DNA from: Asterella californica
Taxonomy: Eukaryota; Streptophyta; Marchantiopsida; Marchantiales; Aytoniaceae
DNA length: 64,000 nt
Reading direction: 5' to 3'
Assembly (NCBI GenBank): GCA_036924285.1
Contig: JAYKYS010000128.1
Span: forward strand, 1-64,000
Both the position numbers and the translations under genes were made by a program. Each line of letters starts with the position of its first letter. Within the stretch, counting starts at the first letter, position 1. The notes beneath the pieces were generated by a model. The model was not told where the DNA came from and ran no database searches. It saw only the letters and a list, made by a program, of their open reading frames with translations. This document shows positions 49,360 through 60,533 of this stretch, one piece after another.

Positions 49360-49560
49360 AAGTGTAAGGAAGAGTAATGGGCCCTGAAGGATAGATCCAA
49401 GCACATGGTTTTTGAGTGTGCTGCCCTAGCTGCTATGAGGCAGCAGCATGCAGACCTGTTCATGCCTTGCACTGACACCATGCGCTCCTTTTTCGCCCAG
49501 CAGAACCACCTGAGGGTCTTAAACCATGTCATAGACTGTCTAGACTTCATGAACATATGA
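49360..49560 (+). mobile_element. 3' remnant of a non-LTR (LINE) retrotransposon
   Basis: An open frame ends at TGA 49558-49560 and holds KHMVFECAALAAMRQQHADL then MRSFFAQQNHLRVLNHVID. The H-x-V/M-F-E-C-x-A-L-x-x-x-R pattern with a trailing F(F/M)xQ...I(D/H)xCLDF resembles the extreme C terminus of algal LINE ORF2 proteins. A stop sits just upstream and no reverse transcriptase domain is nearby, so this is a 5'-truncated dead copy. Confidence 0.45.
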
Positions 49561-50312
49561 CATTATTGCTATGATTGGCACAAGTGATCAGCTTTGTTGG
49601 CTGGCCGAAACTTGCGAAAATCTTCTTCTTCTTCTCCTTTCCAACGGACAGGACAACGTCTTGAACGATTTACCACTGGCCAGGACGCTGTGTGAGTGTC
49701 ATCAAGTGCTCTGTTGACTGCCAGCTGAATTGCGTTGTTGCAGTTCAGTTATTGTCCCAACAATCCTGGTTCAATGACATTAATGCATTAATATTGCACA
49801 ACTGCACCATTGCCAGCTACTGTAGCGTTTTTGACATTGCCGAATTGCTTTTCGTGTTGTTGCCGCTTTGTCGCTTTTGTCAATATTATATACAACACTC
49901 ATCCTGCCAGCAAGACTGCTTTGGTTGCTTGGAGGTTGGCAGGCACGGTTACCACACTACATGATACTGCAGGCAGCTGAATTGACTGCTGCAAAACACT
50001 GCCGTAGCATGTAAGCATCAGCAATTGCTGTGACATATCATGGCAACATCATATATAGGATCGGGACCACCCCACATGCAGGTCCGTAAGCATGCAATTG
50101 ATGCCACCCGCTCAAAACCAATGTGTAGTTATCACTGATCTTTTCAAAGGGAATGACGTGTAACAGGTGTAGCAAGGCAGCAAGACCATGTGCTGAGTGG
50201 CAGGCAAAGCAAGCATGAGCTCACCAGAGGCAGGGTACAAGACTACGTACCTACATGCAACCTAGGTACAGCCATGGCGTCAGGAAAGAGATCTGTATTA
50301 CATAGCCCTGAC
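49561..50312. other. Intergenic, no gene recognised
   Basis: Short open frames only. The right end probably carries the 3' UTR of eS8. Confidence 0.4.
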
Positions 50313-51736
50313 TTACAAGCCAGCGACCTTTCCCTTCTTTCTGAGCAACCTCCTCTGGTAGAACTCAAGCTCCTTGCCCTCCAGAATGTACCCATCACAA
50401 CGTCCACACTGTCCAGGGCGGGAGCTGATGCATGCATACAGACGGCCAGTCGCAAACTGGTCATCTAGATGAGAGTCTAGGTTTCTGTTAGCATCACGTG
50501 CCTTGAGCTTGCTCTTCACACTTTTGGAAACCTTCTTCTCCTCCACCTGCAAATCCAAGTGTACACAGTCCAGCCCAACACTCTACACATTTCCTTTGCT
50601 GCCATTTAATTCCCATGTTGAACATACATTTCATGTAGCAGCAACAAACGACATTGCAATGCCCGGTAGATGTAAGCGCAATCTAACCACAGGAGGCCCT
50701 GTCGATGACAACAATTGCTAGCAGTGTACACAATCATGCTGAAGCACCAAGCCAACTGAGTGTATGCCAGCCGGTTCCTGACCTGCTTCTCATCACCAGC
50801 CACATTTTGAGCACCAAGTTTCTTCTTTAAACCAACTTCAATGCCGTAATGCTGTTGATACCACTGCCTGAAGGGGGTGGCATCAATCTGGATGATGGCA
50901 TTCTTGACCAAAGTTTGTGTCCTGACCTGCATGCGTGATACAGCACGATTGAAGCACCACATAATGGACACCCAGACACATGAGCGAGTGCACATTTACA
51001 CACTCCTCAAGTCCAGATAGAACTGCAAGCTCAATTACTACTTACCAGCTCATTGTTTGATGAGTTGTAAACAACATCCAGAATACGTGTCTTCCTGGTT
51101 GTAGCCTGCACAGCAGCAGCCTCGTGGATATCAGCACATGAAGCTTGTACACAAAGCACAACTGCTGTCCAAGAAAGTTGAGCTGATGCTTCACCTCTGA
51201 ACCCCATGAGAAGTTGCCTGTGTCTAGTCTCAGTGCCCTGAACTTAAAATTGCCTCCTCTGACGCGCACTCGACGGACAGTCACATTGGAAGACAACTTG
51301 GTATTACCAGGCTGGCGACCCAACTCATACCTACAAAATTGCAAACCTTTGTGGGGGGTAATTAACACTTGTTGACATTCCCTCAACTTTTGTTCCGTAT
51401 ACACTCCGGTCAAGCCTTGAACCACATTGCTACTCACTTTCTCTTCTTCCTCCATTTGTTTTGCTTGCCACCAGTTTCCCTACGCTTGTGCAGGGAATCA
51501 CGTGAGATACCTGCACGTCAACGAATGGCTTATTGGCAGCCAAGCGGCTGCAAGAAATGCTATATGCATGCTTCAAGACAAAGCTGATGCATCGAGTTGA
51601 AGCATCAACAGCGAGGTCGGGGCAGCATCAGATATTCCAGGGACGTAGCTATCGCAGCTCAGGAACTGCCGCGAGCTCTGCAACGCAGGAGGCATACAAC
51701 AACATCTTCAGGGAGAACATGCGCGAGCTTACCCAT
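50313..51736 (-). CDS. RPS8: 40S ribosomal protein eS8 (RPS8)
   Basis: A core small-subunit ribosomal protein. Exons: 51736-51733 (only ATG plus G), 51510-51438, 51330-51195, 51105-51046, 50926-50783 and 50546-50313, summing to 216 codons plus stop. The four-base first coding exon has a perfect GTAAGC donor, and MG|ISRDS matches the family's conserved start. Landmarks: [68 protein letters not shown] and [24 protein letters not shown]. The protein is complete and undamaged. Confidence 0.95.
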
Positions 51737-52147
51737 GCTGTCCTTCGCAGCACTGCCAACTTTGCGGCAGAGAGAGAGCTTGTAAGCCGCCGTGACTTTT
51801 TGCCATTTGAGCCGTTCGTCTTCTTCACGTACGCGAAGCCGACGCGGAGCGTATACGGAGCATACTACGACACCGAAAAGCAGCAAATAGTTGCAGCGAG
51901 ACGCGGCCTGTGTGCTATCGCCCGAGTACGCAAGAAAGCTATCTGCTTGTTTCGTTGTAGATGGCGTTGTGACGCTTTTGGAAGGCTGGTGAAGCTTTTT
52001 CGTTCGACTACATGAGAATTCCATTGCAGTGTCGGTTTCAACGACTCAAACTAACGAATATGCTGAGAAGCTTCATACCCGGTGAACCCGATTCGTAGTG
52101 ATGTCCAGCACGGCAACCGTTGGTGACAAAAGCTTCATGGCGTATCC
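51737..52147. promoter_or_regulatory. Shared upstream region of RPS8 (-) and GOS12 (+)
   Basis: The two genes are head to head with about 400 bp or less between their first coding exons, so the promoters must overlap or be shared. A long open plus-strand frame (51533-52015) crosses it but has no family features. Confidence 0.45.
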
Positions 52148-53522
52148 TAGGCAAGTCTCAGATCACACGACCTATCTGTCCAGTGTACAACTTCGGCAAT
52201 CAAGCCTAAGGTGGTACGCAGTGGGGGAAGCAGCGCATCTGTTTCGGCGAAGTCAGTCCAGCCCCAAGCTTGGGAAGATCAACGCAAAGAGGTGGACAGG
52301 CTTTGTGACAGCTGCGAACTAGCAGCTCTTCTTACCAACAACTCAAGGCTGTAATATGCCTGTAGGCACGAAGGCTCGAAAATGCTTTGGATGTCAAACT
52401 TGGACAATTCGCTAAGCTTTGTTCTGGATATGAGCAATCTTACAGTCGAGGCGAGAGTGGTCTTGCTACAGATCAGGTTAGTGCTTGCTGAGCCTGCAGT
52501 TCCCTTGCTCTACTGCACTGATGACACTGTCTGTCAACAAGGCAGTGTGTACATGTATATGCGTGAAGTGCAGCTCATGGACTCAAAGTCTGCAGAACTG
52601 GAGCGGCTGTTGTCCCAACTTTCTGATGTCAATGACAGCATGCGAAATGCTTTAGGAGGCAGGAACGACACACGTGCACATACCTTGACCCGCCACAGGG
52701 ATATTCTACATGACTACCTGCAGGTACCACAGATAGTGTTGCTCGGCATTGCATGTTGACACCTGATGTTAAGGAACGTGAACAATCAGTTAGCTAATAT
52801 GACAATGGTACTGCAATTTCATCCTGGTCATGCATCCAGGTACAACCACAGCTTGTTCCTATGCCTCAAGCCTGTTGATGTGGCAATGACATACTAGAGC
52901 TTTGGTCACCTTTTGCACTTACTTTCTGCATTGCAGGAATTTAGACGGCATGCAACTAGTCTAGAGGCCTCTCGTGACAGGGTGCAGCTGCTACGTGGCA
53001 GCAGCGAGAGGAGCCCTATGCTGGGCGGCCCAGGCCACAATGCTTCTGGGGCACTGTTACGGGAGCGCGGACAGATATCTGGCGCAAATTCAGCAGTCAG
53101 TCTGGATTTTTATTGATCGCTTACTGCACATTATGTCCAGCTCAGAATTCAGTTGGGACCTCAGATGCTGAGACTGATGCTTTTGAGTGCAGCTAGATGA
53201 GGTGATGGGGACGGCCACGGCTGTGGCAGGGCGAGTTGGAGAGCAGAGCAGAATCTTTGAGAACATTGGCAACAAGGTCCTAGCAGTTGGTGCCAAATTT
53301 CCAGCTATCAATGGCGTCATCAATGCTGTTCGCAGAAAGAAGTCTAAGGTGGGCGTAATGATTCTCATGTTTACAGCTGATTATGCCTAAGTTTCTGAAT
53401 TTGCTCTGCAGCCTATTGCCATGAGTTTTGATCCTTGTGCTCTGCAGGATACTATCATTCTTGCCTCTGTGATCTCTGTATGCACTGTGTTCCTTTTGAT
53501 ATATTGGATCAGCAAGCACTGA
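52148..53522 (+). CDS. GOS12: Golgi Qb-SNARE GOS12 (GOSR1/GS28-like)
   Basis: A tail-anchored SNARE for ER-Golgi and intra-Golgi vesicle fusion. Exons: about 52160-52291, 52366-52476, 52574-52723, 52937-53095, 53193-53348 and 53448-53522. The N-terminal helix AWEDQRKE joins ARRLENALDVKLGQFAKLCSG, as in the family. The three-helix region includes ELERLLSQLSDVNDSM, and EFRRHATSLEASRDRVQLLR follows. The SNARE motif runs ALDEVMGTATAVAGRVGEQS (Q at the zero layer) to FPAINGVINAVRRKKSK. The last exon is the membrane anchor (ILASVISVCTVFLLIYWI). The start codon is not settled: the frame leading to AWEDQRKE has no ATG after an upstream stop at about 52148, so an additional 5' exon is likely. Confidence 0.9.
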
Positions 53523-54129
53523 TTAAGATGCATTACATTCTGACTGATTCTGGAGAAGCTAATCACGAAGCTTGATGACGAGACTTCAGGGGTTGCAGGA
53601 TGAAGTAGATTGCTACACTAAAACACTGGGACGCTGTCATTTACAGCTGCTTTGTACTATAGTTGCAAGCCGTGCAGAAGCTTGTGTATTTAGATTTGTT
53701 CCATGCAGAATATCAGACCGCATTTGCAGGACATTTCGTGCAATGTTGAGCATGCTCTAACTTAAAAGGAACTGGTAGCTTAGCAGGGTCTTCATTGGCA
53801 CTTTGCAGAGTGAGAGACCTGCGTGTGAGACATGAGTTGTCCTGCTGCACTCGTCCAGTAGCTCACAGTGCTGCTGCATCAAAACAATCAGTGTTTATAA
53901 GCCAGTTTTGCTATCTGACAGCCGTTCTATCACGAATGATGGTACGCCTTTTCTGGTGCTGCAGCTGCGTATGCAATATGGCGCTTTTAATTGATTCTTG
54001 ATTGATGGATTTTAAACTATGCTAGCCGCCGTCAAGCGCTGACTAGGTGCATACATGCATACTACTACCAAAAGGGGTGATTAGTACAGTACACTGGCAA
54101 GAGAAGCAATTGCAACAAGGCAGGTACCA
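53523..54129. other. No gene recognised
   Basis: Probably the 3' UTR of GOS12 followed by spacer. Only short frames, none with recognisable features. Confidence 0.4.
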
Positions 54130-54490
54130 CTATGCCTCCCCCTGATTTTGCAAGGCAGACAGCAGGCTTTTTTTCTTTTTCTCACCCGAAGTGCTAGCCA
54201 CACCGTCTGCACACCTCGCTGTATATGAATCCACGGCGAACCCGTATTCACTTGACCCTTTCAATATCTGGTGCACGTCCAGAAAGGACAAACGAAACCA
54301 GTGCACCAGCATCATCACTATAAGACTTTGAGACAGCTTCATCACCTCGTATACTCTGACCAGGCCTAAGCTCCGTCAGTAAAGTACATGTACGACTAGT
54401 ACTACGATAGTTCATATAGATTTGGTCCAAATGCCTTGAAGCTGGGTATTGCAGCAATTCCTTTTTCTCACACAAAACAATCACCCACAA
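54130..54490 (-). CDS. Possible small gene or 3' exon, unrecognised
   Basis: A minus-strand frame ends at 54130 and includes FRLSFLDVHQILKGSSEYGF, then SGEKKKKSLLSALQNQGEA. It could be a last exon. No family known and no good start seen. Confidence 0.2.
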
Positions 54491-54604
54491 AAGGCTTCCC
54501 CTACTTAATAATGTGAATGCAGTCTGAAATAAGGGCTGATTTCTTTCAAAAAGCGATGGTATATGTCATAAACAAATTGTTTGCAGCATTTCTGTCCTAC
54601 TCAT

Positions 54605-56910
54605 TCAACTGTCACGAAAGTGTCCGGGGCCAGGACCAGGATCATAACTATGCTGTTCATAGGAACTCAACTGGGACGCAGCTGCCTGGCCCTGCTCAAC
54701 AGGCCTAGCCATCGTCTCGAGATCGTGCATCAGCACATCAAGTAACTGGACCTGGGTCACACCTGCAGTCTGTGTGTTATTTTTGTTAGCCTGAGGCTGC
54801 ACCTGCTCAGACCCAACTGTCACTGCCTGAGCCTGCTGAGAGTCGATTGCCAATGGCTGAGCCTTCTGAGACTCGATTGCCATTGGCTGAGCCTTCTGAG
54901 AATCGATTGCCATTGGCTGAGCCTGCTGAGACTCAACTGCCATTGCCTGAGCCTGCTGAGGGACAGCTACCATTTGCTGAGCTTGCTGAGGCTTGACTGC
55001 CAGTGGCTGAGTCTGTTGATGGACAGGTGCTGTTGGCTGAGACTGGCTTGCGGCAGCATTGTTCAAGTCTACTTGTTCTGTTGCCAGAGCTTCAAAGCGA
55101 GGTAAAGTGCTAGAGTGCAAGGTGTTCTGGTTCAGTGACTCAGCAAACTCAAGCACTGTGTCTGCCACATTTCGGACTATCACTGCATTGTGTGATCGGG
55201 CTTGAGGTGGCTTCAGAGTAGCATCAGCACCCTACAACATCATTGGAGCTCATCAGCTGTATGCATCAAGCATCCATCTTCTCACGCAGTAGCAAACTGC
55301 TGCCATGCCATGTCACACTGTGGGCTTGAGCTTGGGCTTGATGATCAATGCCTTGATGATTATTCGCGCATTGTCAAAGCACAGACTATCTCAAGCATCA
55401 GCAAAAGGGCTCAATTGATGCCCGTCTTTTTACACAATTCATTGTGTCAATACTGTGATCAATAACGCTGGTCAAAGCACTGCAGACCTGAAGATAAAGG
55501 GTACCCACTCACCTTCATGACAACAAAGCGTATGTCAGACGACTGCATCTGCCCGCAGACCTGGCGGAGGTGTGGAAGGCTACATAGATCATCTGAGCTG
55601 CCGGAGATGAACAGCACTGGTGGCTGCAGAGTTAGCAGTGGCCCGCCCTGCTATGCAGCATAGTCAGGACTGCTGACTCTTCCCTGAGCGCAGATTCGGC
55701 ACAGATCCATCATGCAGGAGCACCAGCAGCAGCTCACAATGAAAGGAACAACTGAAGGGGAGCATGTTCTTTTCGAGTGCTTACAGAGTCTGGGGGTCCT
55801 GGGGTAGCCTCCACATTACGCCGCCCTTTCCCTGGTGGCATGGGTTCTGGCTCCTATACCCATCACCACAGTGTTGTCAACAAGGAGTGCATGCCTGCAG
55901 ACATTGCTGTGTGGCCAGACCGTGCTGCAGTGAACATGCATTGACACAGGCAGAGCTACCTCTAGGGGATATGACAAGAGAGCAAAACCAGCGATACTGC
56001 CCCGGCACTTGGTTCCCACAACAGCAGCAACACGGGCGCCGTTGCCAATGCCTGCGTCAAGGTGACAACACGTGACCTGATCATGTATTGGTGGCAAACG
56101 TAATGCTGCTTGCTTGCCACTGATGATGACACAGACTACTGATGCACCACAGACTACTGAAACATCAAGAGAAGCTGCTTTCGGTACTGACAGACATGTG
56201 CACAGCAAGCAATGTTGCAGTCAAGCACCTGCCAGTAGCCACCTTGTAATTCCTCTAGCAAAAGGTGATGTTGCAGCAGCATCCAGAGCCTTCTCAAACA
56301 TGCGCTGCCGCCGCTGCTCCTTCTGCTTGCAATAGCACCGTACTACCAAAAAGCCTGCAAATACAGTAGTACACATCAGTGCCAGATAGCCACTGCCAAG
56401 AAGGGCTCCTGCACTATTGCAAAGCTTGGTTAGCATCAGGACACAACAAAGAAGACAGCACTGCAAATGGTATGAAAAGCATGTTGGCGCAGTTCTCGCC
56501 TTCAGCTGCTAAGGCCGCTGCCAGCTCAGTGAGAAATTTCCCATTCCAGTCAGCTGCATTGCTTCCGTGTCCAAGCACAATCCCCACCTCTTTCACCTGC
56601 GCATAGAAGTATTTGGTGGCTGACAGGTGTGCTGGCATGGCAGGTCACCAGATTAGTCACAAGCACCTTGTCTGGTTTGAGGTAGTTTTGGGGCAGTGTC
56701 AGTATAGCTGGAAGCGTTTCTTTTTGTCCGGACACCTGCATGGCTTTTCTGCAGCTGCAATGACAGCTGCTGGACATCTGGTCGTTAGCAAACACTCACC
56801 TCAACTTCGCATGAGGCGTGTTGAACCCGTGAATCCTTCTGCAAGGTAACCCCGCCAGGTGGCATATAAGCCGATTGCCCCTGCTCAACGTGCCAGTGAA
56901 AGCGAACCAT
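54605..56910 (-). CDS. KANSL3/TEX30-like alpha/beta-hydrolase-fold protein with Gln-rich repeats
   Basis: Exons 56910-56800, 56596-56500, 56354-56229, 56051-55960, 55850-55785, 55623-55513 and 55231-54605 give 409 codons plus stop, all in phase. Fold landmarks: EVGIVLGHGSNAADWNGKFL (beta strand and oxyanion loop), GFLVVRCYCK (the FLxxRFxCK motif of this family), then LLAGIGNGARVAA where active members have GRSMG, then PPVLFISGSSDDLCSLPHL (acid region) and VVMKGADATLK where active members have a GADH. The nucleophile Ser and the His therefore both look replaced, so it is likely a non-catalytic scaffold, as proposed for KANSL3 in the NSL acetyltransferase complex. The C-terminal half has about nine 11-residue repeats like AQPMAIDSQK. 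Exon 56596-56500 ends at a GC donor. Confidence 0.75.
54790..55020 (-). repeat. 33-bp coding minisatellite
   Basis: In-frame 33-bp units encode Q-x-A-Q-x-M-A-(I/V)-(D/E)-S-Q, about seven to nine copies, within the last exon of the KANSL3-like gene. Confidence 0.9.
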
Positions 56911-57237
56911 AGGAGCAAGGCTAGGTGCGCTACGTATTCAAGCTGTCAAGTGACATAGCGGAATTGGAGACGATACTTGGCAGGTGTGATCACTGCAATG
57001 CGAGCTTCACCACTGCGGACTGAAATGAGCGACTCTGGAAGCGTGCCACCGTTTGGAGTCCCGTATCAGATGTGCCGCGCCAACCTGTAGATGATGAGAT
57101 GAATGGTTTCGGTGCGGTTTCTGGGCTCCACTTGGCGGTTGAGCAGTCCTTCGCAATCGACCTTATCGGTGCCTAATTCTTCTTAAATTCCAATACCTGT
57201 GCCAAGGTGCACTAAGCGCGTATACTAAGCGCGAGCC
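56911..57237. promoter_or_regulatory. Divergent promoter between the KANSL3-like (-) and S1-domain (+) genes
   Basis: 327 bp separate the two ATGs. A direct repeat ACTAAGCGCG occurs twice, at 57211 and 57224, just before the plus-strand ATG. No TATA box is evident. Confidence 0.5.
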
Positions 57238-58480
57238 ATGTGGCGCCAGAGCAAACTGTTGGACCTGAAACTCTGGCAAGCAGCATGTCAAGGTGCAAAA
57301 CATTCTTGCGAAGCCCTACTGGACATCCCAGGAGCTCGGTATGGGCATTCAGCTGGCAAGCGAAAAGTTGTTCAATTGGAGCGACAGCTTTCAAAATTGC
57401 AAACAACAACGCTGGAGCACCTACAGGAGCAAGTCAGACAGAAGGTGCTCATCGGCACAAGTGCTGCCTGCTCTTGTGCTGTGCGCAGTGTGCTGGTTAG
57501 AGTAGTATATGTATATTGCAAATGGTGCACCGTAGGCCGCAGCGGATGCAGCTGCAGCAGTAGTGACACCTGAGGCAGAAGCTAACAGACTTGCTTTGAA
57601 GAGTGTCAGTGAGCATAACAGCAGCATGCCCCTCGTCCCAGGGCAACTGCTGAAAGGCAGTGTCATTCGCGTCGACCGCAGAACTGTGTGGGTGGATGTC
57701 GGCTTAGCTAAGCATGCAAAATTTTTCAGGCGAGAATGCAGCTGCAAAGTCATGATATTGATCTTGCAGCATGTGCTCACCAAGCCATGTTTCTGTGTCC
57801 ACAGGTCTCAGGTACAACTCTCCTCTGTTGTGGAAACTACCTCAGATGCAGAGCGCACTGGACCAAACGACATTCATGTGGGCGATGTTTTGCATGTGAC
57901 TTTAGAGACAACTGAGACGCCATTTGGTGATCCAGCTGTCAGCTTAGACATGCCCCGGGGACCAGATAGACACGAACAGACATTGGACGAGCTGAAGCGT
58001 GCCTATGATAAGGGAGAAGAGGTCATGGGCCGTATCCTGAATTCAATGAATGGTGGTTATGCTATTGGCATTGCAGGCTTAGTGGGCTTTTGCCCATTCA
58101 GGATGTGCACCTTGCAGACAGCATCTCGAATCGGTGTCCTGCAGCCTTTCATCATCCATCGCTTCCGGCTGGAACCCTTTAACATGGTTCTGGAAGACGT
58201 CCATGCACATGAGAAAGTGGCGGCATTCAGCAGGCCGCCACCAAAGGCCTGGTCTACCCCAAAGGCAGAACTAGAACCCCAGACACCACCACCTGATCTG
58301 ACACCTGCCTCACAAGCAGCCTCCAGCACACCAGCAAGTGTTGGGCAGGATGAGGTAGAGGCAGCCGAAAAGGAAGCCCGTGCTTTGATGGGAGCATCGT
58401 CCACCAGCCAGCTTAAATATGGAAAGGCAGAACCAGTACCATTGGGTCAAAGGCAAGTAGAACCAGATGCAAAAGTGTGA
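57238..58480 (+). CDS. S1-domain RNA-binding protein, probable mitochondrial ribosomal S1-like
   Basis: Exons 57238-57495, 57536-57729 and 57805-58480 give 375 codons plus stop. The first S1 domain begins PGQLLKGSVIRVDRRTVWVD and continues VGLAKHAKFF, then VQLSSVVE after the intron. A second, more diverged S1-like block is GRILNSMNGGYAIGIAGLVGFCPF with RIGVLQPF and NMVLED. This pairing is typical of plant/algal organelle S1-like ribosomal proteins. The N-terminal exon (MWRQSKLLDLKLWQAACQG) is basic and acid-poor, fitting a mitochondrial presequence, but other frames of that exon are also open, so the N terminus is less certain. The tail is Pro/Ala-rich. The second intron (57730-57804) is GC-AG and exactly 75 nt with no in-frame stop. 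Confidence 0.7.
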
Positions 58481-60533
58481 GGGGTGTTGCAACAATTGCA
58501 GAGCTTGATGATACCAACTGTCTGCTGTGAGGATGGATTGTGTGGTGGTTCGTTGTCAGGCAAGGGCAGGTGTTGAGGCCTTGCTGTTGGGTTTCTAGCA
58601 TTCAATACATCACTCACATCTCCCAGTGCTTTTGTACATTTGCCTGATGGTAGTCACAGGAGGCCTGAGCTACACACTTCCCATTTGATGTTGGGTTGCC
58701 GGTCACACATTTATTGCTAATCTGCACATTGCTGTATGTTGACAGCATTGTGTGGCATGACCGATGGCCTTGCTAAGGAACCAGGAAGCAAAGGTTTTTT
58801 TGGTGTGCATGTAAGCATCACTTGACATTCTTCATCTTCTTTTACAAATTGCCATTATCTTATCTGCTTGTTCTGACATCTGGTCATGCAGCAGCACCTT
58901 ATGTCTCAGAGCTGTACATGTCACAGCTTATGCTTGCAGAGCAATCCCATTCCTGCTGCCAGATGTACTCAGACTCTGATGGCTGGCTCACTCCTTCTAT
59001 CACTAAAGACTCAGCATGGCAAGATATGTTCAGACAAGCATGACCTGCATACAAAAACAGCTGTGCATAAGCACAGTACATCAGATGCTTCCACATGACA
59101 CAAAAAATACTGCAAAGCCTGTGAGTACATAGGATAGCCATGTAACTACTCTGCAGTTTTCAATTCTGCATCAACTGCCAAGCCTGCAACATTGTGCCCC
59201 AAGAAACGTCATAATATGTGTACTGCAGCACTGGCAATTAGCCTATGCTGCTGTCGGTGAACCTCTGTGCGAGAATGCACCAGGTGTCCTCACCTGTGAT
59301 ATGTGAGTTGCAGGCAATCGTCAACATAAATGCGGGTGTGGAATGTATACTCGACTGTGTTGCTTATGGCACGCACATAGTCACGCGTGTGCACTGCACT
59401 CAGTGCCACTACAGCATACATGCACCAGTCATTGCTCAGGGGATGTGTGGTTGCTCTCCAGCCATGCTGCAGTGGTGGCCCTCTCATAGATGTGCCCGTC
59501 CCCAGCTATCACAGGTTCCACCACTCCCTGCAGGCAGGGTTGGCACCAATGCTGCAGCTGGCAACAAGCTTGGAAGAAGAGCAACGCAAGTTGGCCTGGG
59601 GCTTGCTGTGTAGGCCTTTACAGATACATGTGCAGCAGTGAGGAAGGAGGAGACCGGGGTACCTAGTTTGTCAGGGTCTACTTACAGGAAATGTTAATGT
59701 GCATAGCATGAGGGACCGCGCCCAACCTTTGCAGCAGACAAGCTGTCATGCATCTCGTACATGCCCCCCTCCATCTGCAGCCTGTCTGGCTATGTATTCT
59801 GGACGTGCGACATAACATTGCAGGTGCAGTATGTAGATAGGATCTCGAGCTTTGCCATAAACTGCATCTTTTGGTTTGCCCTTGACTCAAGTAGGTTTCA
59901 GTAAGGTTGACTATGCAAGAGAGCTTTGGTGCTAGCCGGCAGTGCAACGAGGGGGTGCTTGTCTGAGGGGGTGTGCTTGTGTGAGGGGGTGTGCTTGTCT
60001 GAAGTGATACTTCTAGCTCAGCTTGGAGATAGGGCACCTAAAGATGTCCAACAAGCCTGCATCCCTGCTGTGCTGCCTGGCTGTCTCAACTTTTTGCAGC
60101 CCTGCTTTGTTTCCTCCTGCACGTGACTCCTGAGAAAACCGAGACTTGTTGCATCGCGCGAGTGCACAGCGCAGTCGCCGATCGCAGTGCTTCGCTCCGA
60201 AACCATGGCCATACACGAATTTAGAATTTGCCCGCTTGTGTAATGGCTTGTTGCCCAAAACAAGCGACCCTTCTGCCCCAAAACAGTCAAGTACCAACAT
60301 TGCAAATCCAACAACCTTCTTGTCCAGCGGGGTTAGCCGGCAGAGCCCGTACGACTTCAGTACGTGCATAAAAGCTCAGGTGCTCCCGCACGGCGGGGCA
60401 GGGCCAAGCAAGGCTCGAGACCGACAGCCAATTGCACGTCCGGATCCTGCAAAGCTTTCAACGACAGCAGGTGTCCTGCAGCTCGTCGTTGAAGCCGTTT
60501 CCCCTGTCAGATAGATGAACAGAGAGGGGTCAT
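58481..60533. other. Mostly unassigned; minor repeats
   Basis: No gene is recognised. A possible plus-strand exon at about 59500-59641 holds LQLATSLEEEQRKLAWGLL. A 17-18-bp tandem repeat (GTGCTTGTSTGAGGGGG-like, three copies) lies at about 59949-60003. An open frame at about 60146-60514 is Pro/Ser-rich without features. Confidence 0.35.

Noticed and set aside
51533..52015. 160-residue plus-strand open frame
   Set aside because: It overlaps the eS8 first intron and leader on the other strand, has no family features, and does not connect to GOS12 in phase.
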